A stretch of 16,823 nucleotides of DNA from Planctomycetota bacterium (GCA_027011425.1 JALUZX010000823.1:1-16823); one strand, 5' to 3'. Positions 1-7,775 are shown, counted from the first letter of the stretch. Made by a program: numbers and translations. Notes: a model not told the origin generated them from the sequence alone.

Positions 1-327
1 GGCGGCTTTATAAAAAGGAAAAAGGGAAAAGAGGAGGGTGGGAACCAGGAGGGCCGCCAGGCCAAGCCCTGTTTCCAGGAGGCTGTAGACCAGGAGCGGG
101 TTTTTCAGCCTGTCGGCGAAAGTTCCCCCCAGGCGGGCCCCCAGGGCCAGGCCGCCCATGAAGAGGGCCACCACCATGGCCGTGGCGGGCCAGGCCCGGC
201 CGAGGAACAGGGCCAGCTCCTCCCTCCAGATCACCTCGTAGACCAGGCCGGCCGCACCGGAAAGGAAGAAGAGGTAAGGAAGGAACTTGTGGGCCTTCGG
301 GCCAGGGGAGGAAACCCGGGTTCTCAT
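1..327 (-). CDS. Membrane-embedded spermidine synthase-like protein, N-terminal part (cut by window edge)
   Basis: The minus-strand frame opens with ATG at 325-327 and stays open for 109 codons to the left edge, so the C-terminal part is missing. After a short basic leader, three hydrophobic segments are visible (about residues 16-36, 48-68 and 80-106). The motif FFLSGAAGLVYEVIWREEL, followed by an FMGGLALGARLGG stretch and later LLETGLG, is the usual start of the integral-membrane proteins fused to a spermidine/spermine synthase-type Rossmann domain. The soluble catalytic domain lies outside the window, so the reaction cannot be stated. Many members of this group are not proven polyamine synthases. 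The gene diverges from the symporter at 409. There is no Shine-Dalgarno sequence before the ATG, only a run of C on the coding strand, and a TACAAT hexamer lies 9 nt upstream. Family assignment rests on remembered motifs. Confidence 0.8.
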   Translation of the reverse strand, partial: MRTRVSSPGPKAHKFLPYLFFLSGAAGLVYEVIWREELALFLGRAWPATAMVVALFMGGLALGARLGGTFADRLKNPLLVYSLLETGLGLAALLVPTLLFSLFPFYKAA

Positions 328-336
328 GGGGGGGGA

Positions 337-342
337 ATTGTA
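337..342 (-). promoter_or_regulatory. Candidate -10 hexamer for the leftward spermidine synthase-like gene
   Basis: Read on the minus strand this is TACAAT, a 5/6 match to TATAAT, ending 9 nt before the ATG at 327. Transcription would begin about 3 nt before the start codon, giving a nearly leaderless message, which fits the missing Shine-Dalgarno sequence. No convincing -35 element is seen at the proper distance. Confidence 0.3.
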
Positions 343-371
343 TCGCTCCCGGCGGGAAGGGGAGACCGCCG

Positions 372-401
372 TTGCGCCCCCAAGGGCTCTCCCCCCATAC
401 T
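372..401 (+). promoter_or_regulatory. Candidate promoter of the symporter gene (TTGCGC-18-CATACT)
   Basis: TTGCGC (372-377, 3/6 match to -35) and CATACT (396-401, 4/6 match to -10) are separated by 18 bp. Only 7 nt lie between the -10 and the ATG at 409, so initiation would fall on or next to the start codon. The match is weak and is listed because the start has no ribosome binding site and needs some explanation. Confidence 0.25.
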
Positions 402-408
402 TCCGGCC

Positions 409-1731
409 ATGGATTCCGCCCCGGAAGGTTCGGCTCCCAGAAAGGGCAAGGGCCTGGCCCTGCACTGGCAGATCCTCTTGGGGCTTCTCCTGGGGGCCGT
501 CTTCGGGGTCCTGGCGGCCCACTTCGGGTTCAGCTCCTTCGTGCTCGTCTGGATCAAGCCCGTGGGGGACCTCTTCTTCCGCCTCCTCAAGGTGGTGGCC
601 ATCCCCCTGGTGGTGGCGACCCTGGTGGTGGGCGCGGCGAGTCTCGGGGACCTGAAGAAGATCGGGAGGATCGGCGGGCGCACCCTGGTCCTCTACCTGG
701 CCACCACGGCCCTGGCCATCACCATCGGGCTTCTGGTGGTCAACCTCTTCGGCCCGGGCCGGAACCTGGACCCTTCGCTCCGGGCGGCCCTCCTCAAGAG
801 CTACGGGGGGGCCCTGGAGTCCCGCCGGGCCGTGGCCGGCTCGCTTCGTCCCCTGGATCAGCTCGTCCGCATCGTGCCCGACAATTTCTTCGGCGCCCTG
901 GCCAGGCCCGAGATGATCCAGGTGGTCTTCTTCTCCCTCCTTCTGGGGGTGGCCCTGACGCGGATCCGCTCCGACCGGGCCCGGCCTGTGGTCGCCTTTT
1001 TCGAGGGGCTTTCCGACGCGGTGATCGCCATGGTCCAGGGGATCATGAAGATCGCCCCCTACGGGGTCTTCGCGCTCATCGCCGCGGTGATCGCCGACCT
1101 CGGAAAGGATTCCTCCCAGGCCGTCTCCCTCCTGGAGGTCCTGGCCGGGTACATGGGGTGCGTGGTCCTGGGGCTGGCCCTGCACATGGCCCTGGTCTAC
1201 ACCCCGCTGATCCGCTTCCTGGCCCGGATTCCCCTGGGGCGTTTCTACCGCGCCCTCGCCCCGGCCCAGCTCCTGGCATTCTCCTCCTCCTCTTCCGGGG
1301 CGACCCTTCCGGTCACGATGGAGTGCGTCGAGGAGGGCCTGGGGGTGGACCGGGAGATCTCCTCCTTCGTCCTGCCTCTCGGGGCGACGGTGAACATGGA
1401 CGGAACGGCCCTCTACCAGGGCGTGGCGGCTGTTTTCATCGCCAACGTATACGGGATGCACCTGGGGCTCCAGGACATGCTCACCATCGTGCTCACCGCC
1501 ACCCTGGCCTCCATCGGGACCGCCGCCGTGCCGGGCGTGGGGATCGTCATGCTCATCGTGGTGCTCCAGCAGATCCACGTGCCCCCCGAGGGAATCGCCC
1601 TGATCCTGGGGGTGGACCGGCCCCTGGACATGTGCCGCACCGTTTTGAACGTCACCGGCGACGCCACGGTCTGCGCCAGCGTGGCCCGCGCCGAGGGGGC
1701 GATCCAGGGGGAAGCCGCAAACCCCATGTAG
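409..1731 (+). CDS. Dicarboxylate/amino acid:cation symporter (DAACS family), probably glutamate/aspartate uptake
   Basis: This 440-residue inner-membrane protein has the glutamate transporter (GltPh/GltP/EAAT) fold pattern. Family marks are the serine-rich HP1 tip (S292-S296, then GATLPVT), the NMDGT sodium motif in TM7 (N329-T333), a GTAAVPGVG-type HP2 tip, and a TM8 signature with D403, D407, R410, T411, N414 and D418. These TM8 residues have the same spacing as GltPh D390, D394, R397, T398, N401 and D405. In this family the arginine binds the side-chain carboxylate of acidic amino acids, so aspartate/glutamate:Na+ symport is the best guess; C4-dicarboxylates are less likely. The ATG at 409 is chosen because the upstream extension, 40 residues to a GTG at 289, is Gly/Arg-rich, lacks a hydrophobic helix and overlaps the divergent gene. 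No Shine-Dalgarno sequence precedes 409. Function beyond family level is inference. Confidence 0.93.
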   Translation: MDSAPEGSAPRKGKGLALHWQILLGLLLGAVFGVLAAHFGFSSFVLVWIKPVGDLFFRLLKVVAIPLVVATLVVGAASLGDLKKIGRIGGRTLVLYLATTALAITIGLLVVNLFGPGRNLDPSLRAALLKSYGGALESRRAVAGSLRPLDQLVRIVPDNFFGALARPEMIQVVFFSLLLGVALTRIRSDRARPVVAFFEGLSDAVIAMVQGIMKIAPYGVFALIAAVIADLGKDSSQAVSLLEVLAGYMGCVVLGLALHMALVYTPLIRFLARIPLGRFYRALAPAQLLAFSSSSSGATLPVTMECVEEGLGVDREISSFVLPLGATVNMDGTALYQGVAAVFIANVYGMHLGLQDMLTIVLTATLASIGTAAVPGVGIVMLIVVLQQIHVPPEGIALILGVDRPLDMCRTVLNVTGDATVCASVARAEGAIQGEAANPM

Positions 1732-1776
1732 GCCCCGCCTGCCGGCGGCCCCCGCTCCTGCGGCCCCGGCATCGGC

Positions 1777-1782
1777 TATACT
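1777..1782 (+). promoter_or_regulatory. Candidate -10 box upstream of the 563-residue exported protein gene
   Basis: TATACT matches the sigma-70 -10 consensus at 5/6 and stands out in a GC-rich 76-nt gap. It lies 25 nt before the ATG at 1808, which has its own Shine-Dalgarno GGAGG at 1797-1801. No good -35 hexamer is found 16-18 bp upstream. Confidence 0.3.
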
Positions 1783-1807
1783 CGAAGCCCAGGTTTGGAG
1801 GTCGGCC

Positions 1808-3499
1808 ATGATGGTTTTTCGCCCGCTTTCGGTGTTCTTTCTCGCTTCCTTCCTCCTCCCGGGAGGTCCGGTCCGGGCCCAGGAGACGACCCTGGCGCGG
1901 AAGATGGACCTTTCCAGCCTGGTCCTTGCCGCCGGGGCGGACCGGGCCGTTTCTTTTTCGCCGGTCCTGGGGAAGCTCCAGGAGGACGAGGAACTCCTGG
2001 ACCCGGACCCCAAAGTCCTTCCCCCGGTCCAGCCGGACAAGCTGGCATCCCTACTGGGGGAGGCCCTGGGGGACAAGGGGAGCCTGTCGGCCCGGGGGGA
2101 TGGAGTCTTCTTCCTCCAAGGGCCGCCCAAGGCGGTGGACCGGGCGGGGAGCCTGGCGGACCTCCTGGCCCGGACCCTGGGAAAATACGTGACCCTCCGG
2201 GGCGTCTGGTTCGAGCCGGGGGGAGGGGACCTTCCCTGGCAGGACCCCGTCCTGGGACCCGGCGAGGCGGGCCGTCTCTGGAAGGGCCTGGAGGCGGGCC
2301 GGTTCGGAAAGGTCCTGGCCCGGTTCTCCTTCCAGGTTCCCGGGGGCGGAGCCTGCGTGGGGATGCGCCTCCGGGCCAGGACCCAGATCCGGACCTTCCA
2401 GTCCGAGGTGGCGTCCAAGTCCAAGATCACCTACCCCGCCCCGGAGTATCCAAAAACCGGATACGTCGTCCGGCTGAGGGCGGCCCTCCTGCCCGGCGGG
2501 AAGGCGGCCCTCTTCGTGGACGCGCGGCGGGGCTGGAACCTGGATTTCCGGACCGTGGAGATCGGCCTGCCCCGGGCCCCCTGGGTCGAAGCCGGGCGGG
2601 GGGATTTCTTCCTGGGCGCGGCCAGCGGGGCCGTCCCCAGGGGCGGGGCCCTGCTCTTCAGGGTGGGCCGCCAAGGCAAGGGCCACCTCCTGGCCCTTCG
2701 GGTGGAGGATCTCCCCCTTCCCGGGGAGCGGGTGGTCTTTCTCGGGCCCGCCTTCCTGGCCTGGCACAGGGGCTTGGGCCTTCCCGTTCCTCCCCTGCCG
2801 GGAAGCGACCAGGAAGGGGGCTGGTCCTCGGCGGAAAAGGTGGACCAGGGCCCTCCCCAGGACCGGGACAAGTTCAAGCTCTTCCTCTCCGGGGCGGGAC
2901 TGGACGTGCGGACTCTCTTCCCCTCGGGGGCCTTGCTGGCCGGCCCCACCTGGGTTTCCGCCTCGTGGGGCGCCCTTTCGGCGGAGATCGGGGTTCCCCC
3001 GGCGTGGACCTGCGGGGTGCGGATCCTTCTCAAGGCCATGCCCCTTGCCGGCGCGGAAGGGCTCGCGCCCGAGGAAGTCTTCCAGAGGGGGCGGCTCCTC
3101 CGGGAGACCTCCTTTCCCGTGCTCGCCGGAAGGGAGGGGATCTTCGTCTCGGGCGAGGAGTTCCAATACGTAAAAGGGTATTCCTCCAACGTGGCCCAGA
3201 AGGCGGCTCTTCTCGTCCCCGATCTGGGAACCTTCTTTTCCGGGCTCACGGGAAGGGTGGCGGTCCACGGGGACCGGGCCCGGGTGGAGATCTTCCATTC
3301 CTGGGGGAGCCCTCCCGAGAGGGTGGAGACGGGGGCCAGGGAAAACGGTCCCCTGGAGCGGGTGGACTTCCGGTGGGGAAGGCTTGCCGGGGATTTCCCC
3401 GTGGACGGGCGCTTCCGGCTCCTGGGGGAGGGAGTGGACGTGGGCTCGGGGAAAGAGACCCTCCGGGTCGTGGCCGGCCTGGTGCTCCAGAAGCTCTGA
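1808..3499 (+). CDS. Exported protein of unknown function, possibly with duplicated secretin-like modules
   Basis: I do not recognise a named family. The 563-residue product begins with a signal peptide: Arg at position 5, hydrophobic core at 6-20, probable cleavage after VRA near residue 24. It should therefore be periplasmic or outer-membrane associated. Residues about 75-135 read like a small alpha/beta ring-building domain (LASLLGEAL, then VFFLQGPP, VDRAGSLADLLARTLG, VTLRGVWFE). The segments at about 165-300 and 430-560 share an order of features: a short Tyr-rich/QxxxxxKxA stretch, beta strands with alternating hydrophobics, a PPE/PRAP-type turn, then a strand ending near a Gly-rich or LLGEG tip. 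This resembles the arrangement in secretins and in secretin-like proteins I associate with planctomycetes. That is weak fold-level inference. GGAGG at 1797-1801, 6 nt before ATG, supports the start. The gene is monocistronic or followed by the tricorn gene after 145 nt. Confidence 0.85.
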   Translation: MMVFRPLSVFFLASFLLPGGPVRAQETTLARKMDLSSLVLAAGADRAVSFSPVLGKLQEDEELLDPDPKVLPPVQPDKLASLLGEALGDKGSLSARGDGVFFLQGPPKAVDRAGSLADLLARTLGKYVTLRGVWFEPGGGDLPWQDPVLGPGEAGRLWKGLEAGRFGKVLARFSFQVPGGGACVGMRLRARTQIRTFQSEVASKSKITYPAPEYPKTGYVVRLRAALLPGGKAALFVDARRGWNLDFRTVEIGLPRAPWVEAGRGDFFLGAASGAVPRGGALLFRVGRQGKGHLLALRVEDLPLPGERVVFLGPAFLAWHRGLGLPVPPLPGSDQEGGWSSAEKVDQGPPQDRDKFKLFLSGAGLDVRTLFPSGALLAGPTWVSASWGALSAEIGVPPAWTCGVRILLKAMPLAGAEGLAPEEVFQRGRLLRETSFPVLAGREGIFVSGEEFQYVKGYSSNVAQKAALLVPDLGTFFSGLTGRVAVHGDRARVEIFHSWGSPPERVETGARENGPLERVDFRWGRLAGDFPVDGRFRLLGEGVDVGSGKETLRVVAGLVLQKL

Positions 3500-3593
3500 A
3501 GAAAGGGGATCTCACATTCCTCTAGCTTGACCCCGGCCCGGCCCCGGCCCAGTTTGAAGGCCGGTCTAGGATTTCTTTTTTCTCCTTCTAACC

Positions 3594-3618
3594 GGCCCGT
3601 CTCGCATCGGTACGGGCC
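3594..3618 (+). other. Inverted repeat/hairpin in the leader of the tricorn gene
   Basis: GGCCCGT (3594-3600) and ACGGGCC (3612-3618) form a perfect 7-bp stem around an 11-nt loop. It ends 13 nt before the Shine-Dalgarno of the tricorn gene. A T/C-rich stretch precedes it (3570-3588), but no T tract follows it on the plus strand, so an intrinsic terminator is unlikely. It could be an operator or an mRNA structure, or a chance product of high GC. Nothing else convincing is seen in the 145-nt gap at 3500-3644. Confidence 0.3.
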
Positions 3619-3644
3619 TGTCCTGGTTCCTGGAGGTCCCTTCC

Positions 3645-6600
3645 GTGCGTTTCCGACTGTTGCCGGCCCTCGCCCTGTTTCCCCTCCTCTCTCTTTCCGC
3701 CTTCGCCGGGGTCCCGGGTGGGGCGGAGCGGATTCGTCTTCCCCACGATCCCTCTCTCTCCCCCGGGGGAAAGACCCTCTACTTCTCCTGGCGGGGGGAC
3801 ATCTGGAAGGCTTCCCTCGCGGGGGGGGCGGCGGAGCGGCTCACCACCAACCCGGCCCGGGATTTCCGGCCCATCGTCTCGCCCGACGGAAAGAGGATCG
3901 CCTTCGCCAGCGACCGCGAGGGTGGGCTCCAGACCTGGGTGATGGACGCCTCGGGCGGTCCCCCAAGGAGGATCACTTTCAACTCGGAAGGCTCCCTGCC
4001 GGCGGCCTGGTTCCCTTCGGGAAAGGAGGTCCTGGTGGTGGGGCGGAGGGACCAGACCGGCGAAAGGCGGTATACGAAGAGATTTTTCCGGGTTCCCGCC
4101 GGGAAGCGGGGCCCGGAGAGGCTCCTTTTCGACACATACGTGAACAGCTGGGCGGATTTCTCCCCCGACGGCAGGAAGCTTCTCTTCACCCGCGAGGGCC
4201 CGGCCTGGTGGCGCAAGGGCTACAGGGGTTCCCAGGCCTCCCAGGTGTGGGTCTACGACCTCCTGGAAGGGTCCTTCCGGAAGGCCGCCGCGGACCCGGG
4301 CGGCTGCCGGTTTCCCCGGTTCCTGCCCGGCGGCAAGAGCTTTCTCTACGTGAACCAGAAGGACGGAACCTTCAACCTCTACAAGCGGGACCTGGCCGGG
4401 GGAAGGGAAGTCCAGCTCACCAGGCTCGTGGACGACGGGGTCCAGTCCCCGGCGGTCTCCAGGGACGGAAAGACGGCGGTCTTCCGGAGGCTCTTCGATT
4501 TCTACGTCCTGGATCTTCCCTCCGGGGAGGTTCGTCCCCTGGAACTCTACGCCGCGGGGGACCCCTCGATCGATCCTCTCTCCAACAAGATGGTCCGCCG
4601 GGCGGCGAGCGCATCGTTTACTGCTGACGGAAAACAGATCGCTTTCGTGGCGGGCGGGGACGTCTGGGTCATGGACACGGTTTTGCGCGAGCCCGTCCCG
4701 GTCACCCGGACGGCGGCTCCCGAGGGCGAAGTGCTCTTCATGCCCGACGGGAAATCCCTTCTGTTTACCAGCATGGAGGGCGGGAACTGGGACGTCTGGG
4801 AGGCCAGGCCCGCCGATCCCGGGAAGTGGTGGTGGCTAGGCAGGAAGTTCGAGCTTAGACGGCTCACCTTCGACGGGGCCCGGGAGCACGACCTTTCGGC
4901 CGGGCCCAAGGGTGAAAAGGTGGCCTTCATCAAGGGCAACGGGGATCTCTGGGTGATGAACCGGGACGGGAGGAACGCCCGCCGGGTCCTGGCCTCCTGG
5001 AGCGTCCCCGACTACAGGTGGGCTCCCGACGGCAGGTGGATGGCCTACTCCAGGCCCGACGCGGACGGGGGATACTGGCGGAATGTCTGGATCCTTCCGC
5101 TCTTCGGAGAGGGCCGGCCCGTGAACGTCTCCCGCCACCCCAACCTGGACCATTCGCCCGCCTGGTCCCCCGACGGGCGGAAGATCGCCTGGGTGACCCG
5201 CCGCTGGGAGGACGAGGCCGAACTCTGCTGGGTCTACCTGCGGGAGTCGGACGAGGAGAAAAACACGAGAGACCGCAAACTGGAGGAGGCCCTGAAGGTC
5301 ATGGGCGGCAAGGGCGCGGCCTCCCGGCCCGCCCGGTCCAAGGGCGGCGTTCGGGTGGAGATCGACTTCAAGGGGTTCACAGGGAGGATCCACAGGATCC
5401 GGATTCCCGGGGGAACGGAATCCCGTCCCTTCTGGGGGCCCGACTCCTTGACCCTCTACTTCCGGGCCCGCCTGGACGCGGGGAGCGGGCTCTACGCCGT
5501 GAAGACGGGCGGCCGGGGAGGAGGATCCCCCAGGAAGGTGGGAAGCGTGACGGGTTCCGGCCCGGCCTGGCTCCCCAAGGCCCGGTGCTTCGGTTGGCTC
5601 GCCGCCGGGTCCCCCGCCAGGTTCGCGCCGCCTTCCAAGTTCACGAGCTACCGCTTCACCGTTCCCGTGGTCACGGACCTCCGGGAGAAGATGACCTTCG
5701 CCTTCGACGAGGCCTGGAGGATCATGCGGGACCAGTGGTACGACCCGCGCATGAACAACCGGAACTGGGACGAGATCCGGAGGAAATACGAGCCCGTCGC
5801 CTCGTCCTGCCTGGGCCCGAGGGAGTTCCAGGACCTGGTGGACCTCATGCTGGGCGAACTCAACGGCTCCCACCTGGGCTTCTACATGATGGGCGGGAGC
5901 GGGATGAACCGGCTCTTCCGGAGGCGGCGCAGGGGGCCAGCCCCGCCGGTCCCGGCCTCCCGGAATTTCCGGGAGATCACCTGGCACCCCGGCGTGCTCT
6001 GGGATCCAAAATACCCTGGGCCGGGTCTAAGGGTGAAGAAGGTGATCCCCGGCGGCCCGGCGGCCCGGAAGGAGTCCCGCCTCCGGCCGGGCGACCTGGT
6101 CCTGGCCGTGGAGGATGTTCCCGTGGACCGGTCGGCGGACCTGACCCGGGTCTTCAACCGGCCCGAGAGGCGCCCTTTCCTCATGGACGTGCGCGATCCT
6201 TCGGGCAAGGCCCGCAAGGTCTCCCTCCTTCCCGTGACCTACGAGAAGGTCCGGGCCCTCCTCTTCCGGGAACTTTTGAAAGAGAGACTCGCCCGGGTGG
6301 AGGAGCTTTCCGGCGGGAAGCTGGGCTACCTCCTGGTGGAGGCCATGAACATGTCGAGCTTCGAGAAGTTCCAGGCCGCTCTCTACGAGGCGGGCCGGGA
6401 CAAGGAGGGCTTGATCATCGACGTCCGGAACAACGGGGGTGGCAATACGGCCGACAGGCTTCTCACGGCGCTGTGCCAGCCGGTCCACGCGATCACCGTC
6501 CCCAGGGGCGGAAAGCCCGGATACCCGAGAGACCGGATCGTCTACGCGCGCTGGAACAAGCCAATCGTTGTGCTTTGCAACCAGAACAGCTTTTCCAACG

Positions 6601-6935
6601 CCGAGATCTTCTCCCACGCCATAAAGACCCTGAAAAGGGGCGCTTTGGTGGGCGTCCCCACGGCGGGAGGGGTGATCTCCACGGGGGCGGCCGTGGTCCT
6701 GGACGTGGGAGTCATCCGCACCCCGGGACGGGGATGGTTCCTGGTGAAGGACGGGGAGGACATGGAACTCAACGGGGCCAAGCCCGATTACATCCTTTGG
6801 ATGAACCCGGGCGAGGAGACCCGCGTCGAGACGGACCGCCAGCTCACCAAGGCCGTTGAGGTCCTCACCGGGGAGGTCCGGGAATGGGAGGCCCATCCCC
6901 TGCCCGAACCCCGCTACGCCTCCACCCGGAAGTAG
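3645..6935 (+). CDS. Exported tricorn protease homologue (S41 family)
   Basis: This is a 1096-residue serine protease with the complete tricorn layout. A signal peptide (about 1-21) is followed by about six TolB/PD40-type propeller blades (about 25-310, repeating SPDGK-type turns) and a second set of about seven (about 315-670). Next come the helical core domain starting near M683, a PDZ domain (about 790-870) and the S41 catalytic core (about 890-1075). The tetrad is visible: S742-H743 (NGSHLG), nucleophile S984 (NSFSNAE) and E1041 (MELNGAKPD), equivalent to S745, H746, S965 and E1023 of Thermoplasma tricorn. IIDVRNNGGG supplies the glycine-rich oxyanion region. The archaeal enzyme trims oligopeptides in the cytosol; the signal peptide here implies periplasmic peptide degradation. 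The start is GTG at 3645, chosen for the GGAGG at 3632-3636 (8-nt spacing) and the signal peptide that follows directly. Length is close to the archaeal enzyme. Confidence 0.95.
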   Translation: MRFRLLPALALFPLLSLSAFAGVPGGAERIRLPHDPSLSPGGKTLYFSWRGDIWKASLAGGAAERLTTNPARDFRPIVSPDGKRIAFASDREGGLQTWVMDASGGPPRRITFNSEGSLPAAWFPSGKEVLVVGRRDQTGERRYTKRFFRVPAGKRGPERLLFDTYVNSWADFSPDGRKLLFTREGPAWWRKGYRGSQASQVWVYDLLEGSFRKAAADPGGCRFPRFLPGGKSFLYVNQKDGTFNLYKRDLAGGREVQLTRLVDDGVQSPAVSRDGKTAVFRRLFDFYVLDLPSGEVRPLELYAAGDPSIDPLSNKMVRRAASASFTADGKQIAFVAGGDVWVMDTVLREPVPVTRTAAPEGEVLFMPDGKSLLFTSMEGGNWDVWEARPADPGKWWWLGRKFELRRLTFDGAREHDLSAGPKGEKVAFIKGNGDLWVMNRDGRNARRVLASWSVPDYRWAPDGRWMAYSRPDADGGYWRNVWILPLFGEGRPVNVSRHPNLDHSPAWSPDGRKIAWVTRRWEDEAELCWVYLRESDEEKNTRDRKLEEALKVMGGKGAASRPARSKGGVRVEIDFKGFTGRIHRIRIPGGTESRPFWGPDSLTLYFRARLDAGSGLYAVKTGGRGGGSPRKVGSVTGSGPAWLPKARCFGWLAAGSPARFAPPSKFTSYRFTVPVVTDLREKMTFAFDEAWRIMRDQWYDPRMNNRNWDEIRRKYEPVASSCLGPREFQDLVDLMLGELNGSHLGFYMMGGSGMNRLFRRRRRGPAPPVPASRNFREITWHPGVLWDPKYPGPGLRVKKVIPGGPAARKESRLRPGDLVLAVEDVPVDRSADLTRVFNRPERRPFLMDVRDPSGKARKVSLLPVTYEKVRALLFRELLKERLARVEELSGGKLGYLLVEAMNMSSFEKFQAALYEAGRDKEGLIIDVRNNGGGNTADRLLTALCQPVHAITVPRGGKPGYPRDRIVYARWNKPIVVLCNQNSFSNAEIFSHAIKTLKRGALVGVPTAGGVISTGAAVVLDVGVIRTPGRGWFLVKDGEDMELNGAKPDYILWMNPGEETRVETDRQLTKAVEVLTGEVREWEAHPLPEPRYASTRK

Positions 6936-6964
6936 GGCCGAGGGGAAGGCCCCCCTTTTTCCCC
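6935..6964 (+). terminator. Terminator-like structures directly after the tricorn stop codon
   Basis: GGGCC (6935-6939) can pair with GGCCC (6948-6952) and is followed after CCC by five T (6956-6960). Alternatively GGGGAAGG (6942-6949) can pair with TTTTCCCC (6957-6964) including two G-U pairs. The first form resembles a short intrinsic terminator with an imperfect T run. Both are mutually exclusive and modest in strength, so partial read-through into the next genes remains possible. Confidence 0.35.
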
Positions 6965-6986
6965 GGCCCGGCGGGCGGCCCCGAGG

Positions 6987-7015
6987 TTGACGGGGGAAGC
7001 GGGGGGGCCGAGAAT
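6987..7015 (+). promoter_or_regulatory. Candidate sigma-70 promoter for the three-gene unit at 7036-9679
   Basis: TTGACG (6987-6992, 5/6 match to -35) and GAGAAT (7010-7015, 4/6 match to -10) are separated by exactly 17 bp. The predicted start near 7022 gives a leader of about 14 nt holding AGGAGG at 7026-7031, just before the ATG at 7036. This is the best-formed promoter candidate in the window. It would let the downstream unit be expressed independently of the tricorn gene. Confidence 0.4.
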
Positions 7016-7035
7016 CCCTCCCACCAGGAGGGCCC

Positions 7036-7335
7036 ATGGCAAGGGACACGATCATCTACAAGTGCGAGTGCTGCGGGGCGAAGTTTCACATCAACTTCGT
7101 GACCCGCAAGGTGACCCTGGTGGAGAGGCCCGGCGGAAAGAAGGTCCAGGGCCTGGAGGACCTGGTGGAGTTGACCGAGGAGGAGAGCAGGAAGCGGGAG
7201 GAGAAGTTCCGGCACGCCCTGGAGGACTCGGAGAAGGAGAAGGATCGGCTGAACGCCCTCTTCGAGGAGGCCCGCAAGAAGGCGGCCCGGGAAAAGAACC
7301 CGGAGCGGCCGCCCAATCCCTTCGACCTGGACTGA
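7036..7335 (+). CDS. Small cysteine-knuckle/coiled-coil protein of unknown function
   Basis: This 99-residue product begins with a short beta-like segment holding C10, C12 and C13 (KCECCGAKFHINF), resembling half of a zinc ribbon. No second Cys pair exists, so a full zinc site would need a partner chain or dimer. Residues about 45-90 are almost entirely charged, with a long Glu/Lys/Arg helix of coiled-coil character, ending in a Pro-rich tail and PFDLD. There is no signal peptide or membrane segment, so it is probably cytosolic. AGGAGG at 7026-7031 with a short 4-nt spacer supports the ATG. It lies 8 nt upstream of the yjbQ start, and the whole unit looks co-transcribed. I do not recognise a named family; a role with YjbQ or the exporter is only suggested by position. 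Confidence 0.85.
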   Translation: MARDTIIYKCECCGAKFHINFVTRKVTLVERPGGKKVQGLEDLVELTEEESRKREEKFRHALEDSEKEKDRLNALFEEARKKAAREKNPERPPNPFDLD

Positions 7336-7343
7336 AGCCCCCC

Positions 7344-7775
7344 ATGAAAGTCCACACCAAGAAATGTTCCCTCCAGACGGAGGGGTTCTGCGACATCCGC
7401 GACGTGACCCACCATGTGGTGGAGGCCGTGGAGGAGAGCGGTTTCGAGCGAGGCCTGGCCACGGTGATGGTGCCCGGGGCCACCGCCGGGGTGACGACCA
7501 TCGAATACGAGGAAGGGGTGCTGGAGGACCTGAAGAAGGCCGTCGAAAGGATGGCTCCCGAGAAGATCCCCTACGCCCACGACCGGAGATGGGGGGACGG
7601 GAACGGCTTCTCCCACGTCCGGGCCGCCTTGATCGGACCATCTCTGGCCGTGCCCTTCGGTCCGGAGGGCCTGGTCCTGGGGACCTGGCAGCAGATCGTG
7701 CTTCTCGATTTCGACAACCGTCCCCGGAAGCGCCGTTTCCTGGTGCAGGTCCTGGGTGAAGGGAAACGCTCTTGA
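7344..7775 (+). CDS. yjbQ: YjbQ family protein (UPF0047), secondary thiamine-phosphate synthase-type
   Basis: This 143-residue cytosolic protein has the normal length of the YjbQ/UPF0047 family. Family features are the GATAGVTTIEYEEGV segment (about 50-64), the GDGNGFSHVRAALIGPSL segment (about 88-106) with its conserved histidine, and the late LGTWQQIVLLDFD strand (about 113-127). Members can complement thiamine-phosphate synthase mutants weakly, which gave the annotation, but the physiological role is still unsettled. The SHVRAALIGPS form differs slightly from the more common HxH-type version. The start is ATG 8 nt after the preceding stop, with no strong Shine-Dalgarno, pointing to translational coupling. 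Its TGA (7773-7775) overlaps the TTG start of the ABC exporter gene. Confidence 0.9.
   Translation: MKVHTKKCSLQTEGFCDIRDVTHHVVEAVEESGFERGLATVMVPGATAGVTTIEYEEGVLEDLKKAVERMAPEKIPYAHDRRWGDGNGFSHVRAALIGPSLAVPFGPEGLVLGTWQQIVLLDFDNRPRKRRFLVQVLGEGKRS

Noticed and set aside
372..1811. A 479-codon open frame overlapping the symporter gene
   Set aside because: It is Gly/Pro/Arg-rich without domains, whereas the frame from 409 has every DAACS motif. Stop codons are simply rare in this composition.
1795..3525. A 576-codon open frame on the plus strand overlapping the exported-protein gene
   Set aside because: Its product is a monotonous Gly/Pro/Arg mixture, as expected from an alternate frame in GC-rich DNA. 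The overlapping frame at 1808 has a Shine-Dalgarno, a signal peptide and a normal amino acid mix.
3527..3552. Repeated CCCCGGCC-like units just after the 563-residue gene
   Set aside because: The units are short, imperfect and few, consistent with local composition rather than a functional repeat or CRISPR.
3527..3555. TTGACC as a -35 element for the tricorn gene
   Set aside because: No -10-like hexamer is found 16-18 bp downstream; the region there is C/G-rich.
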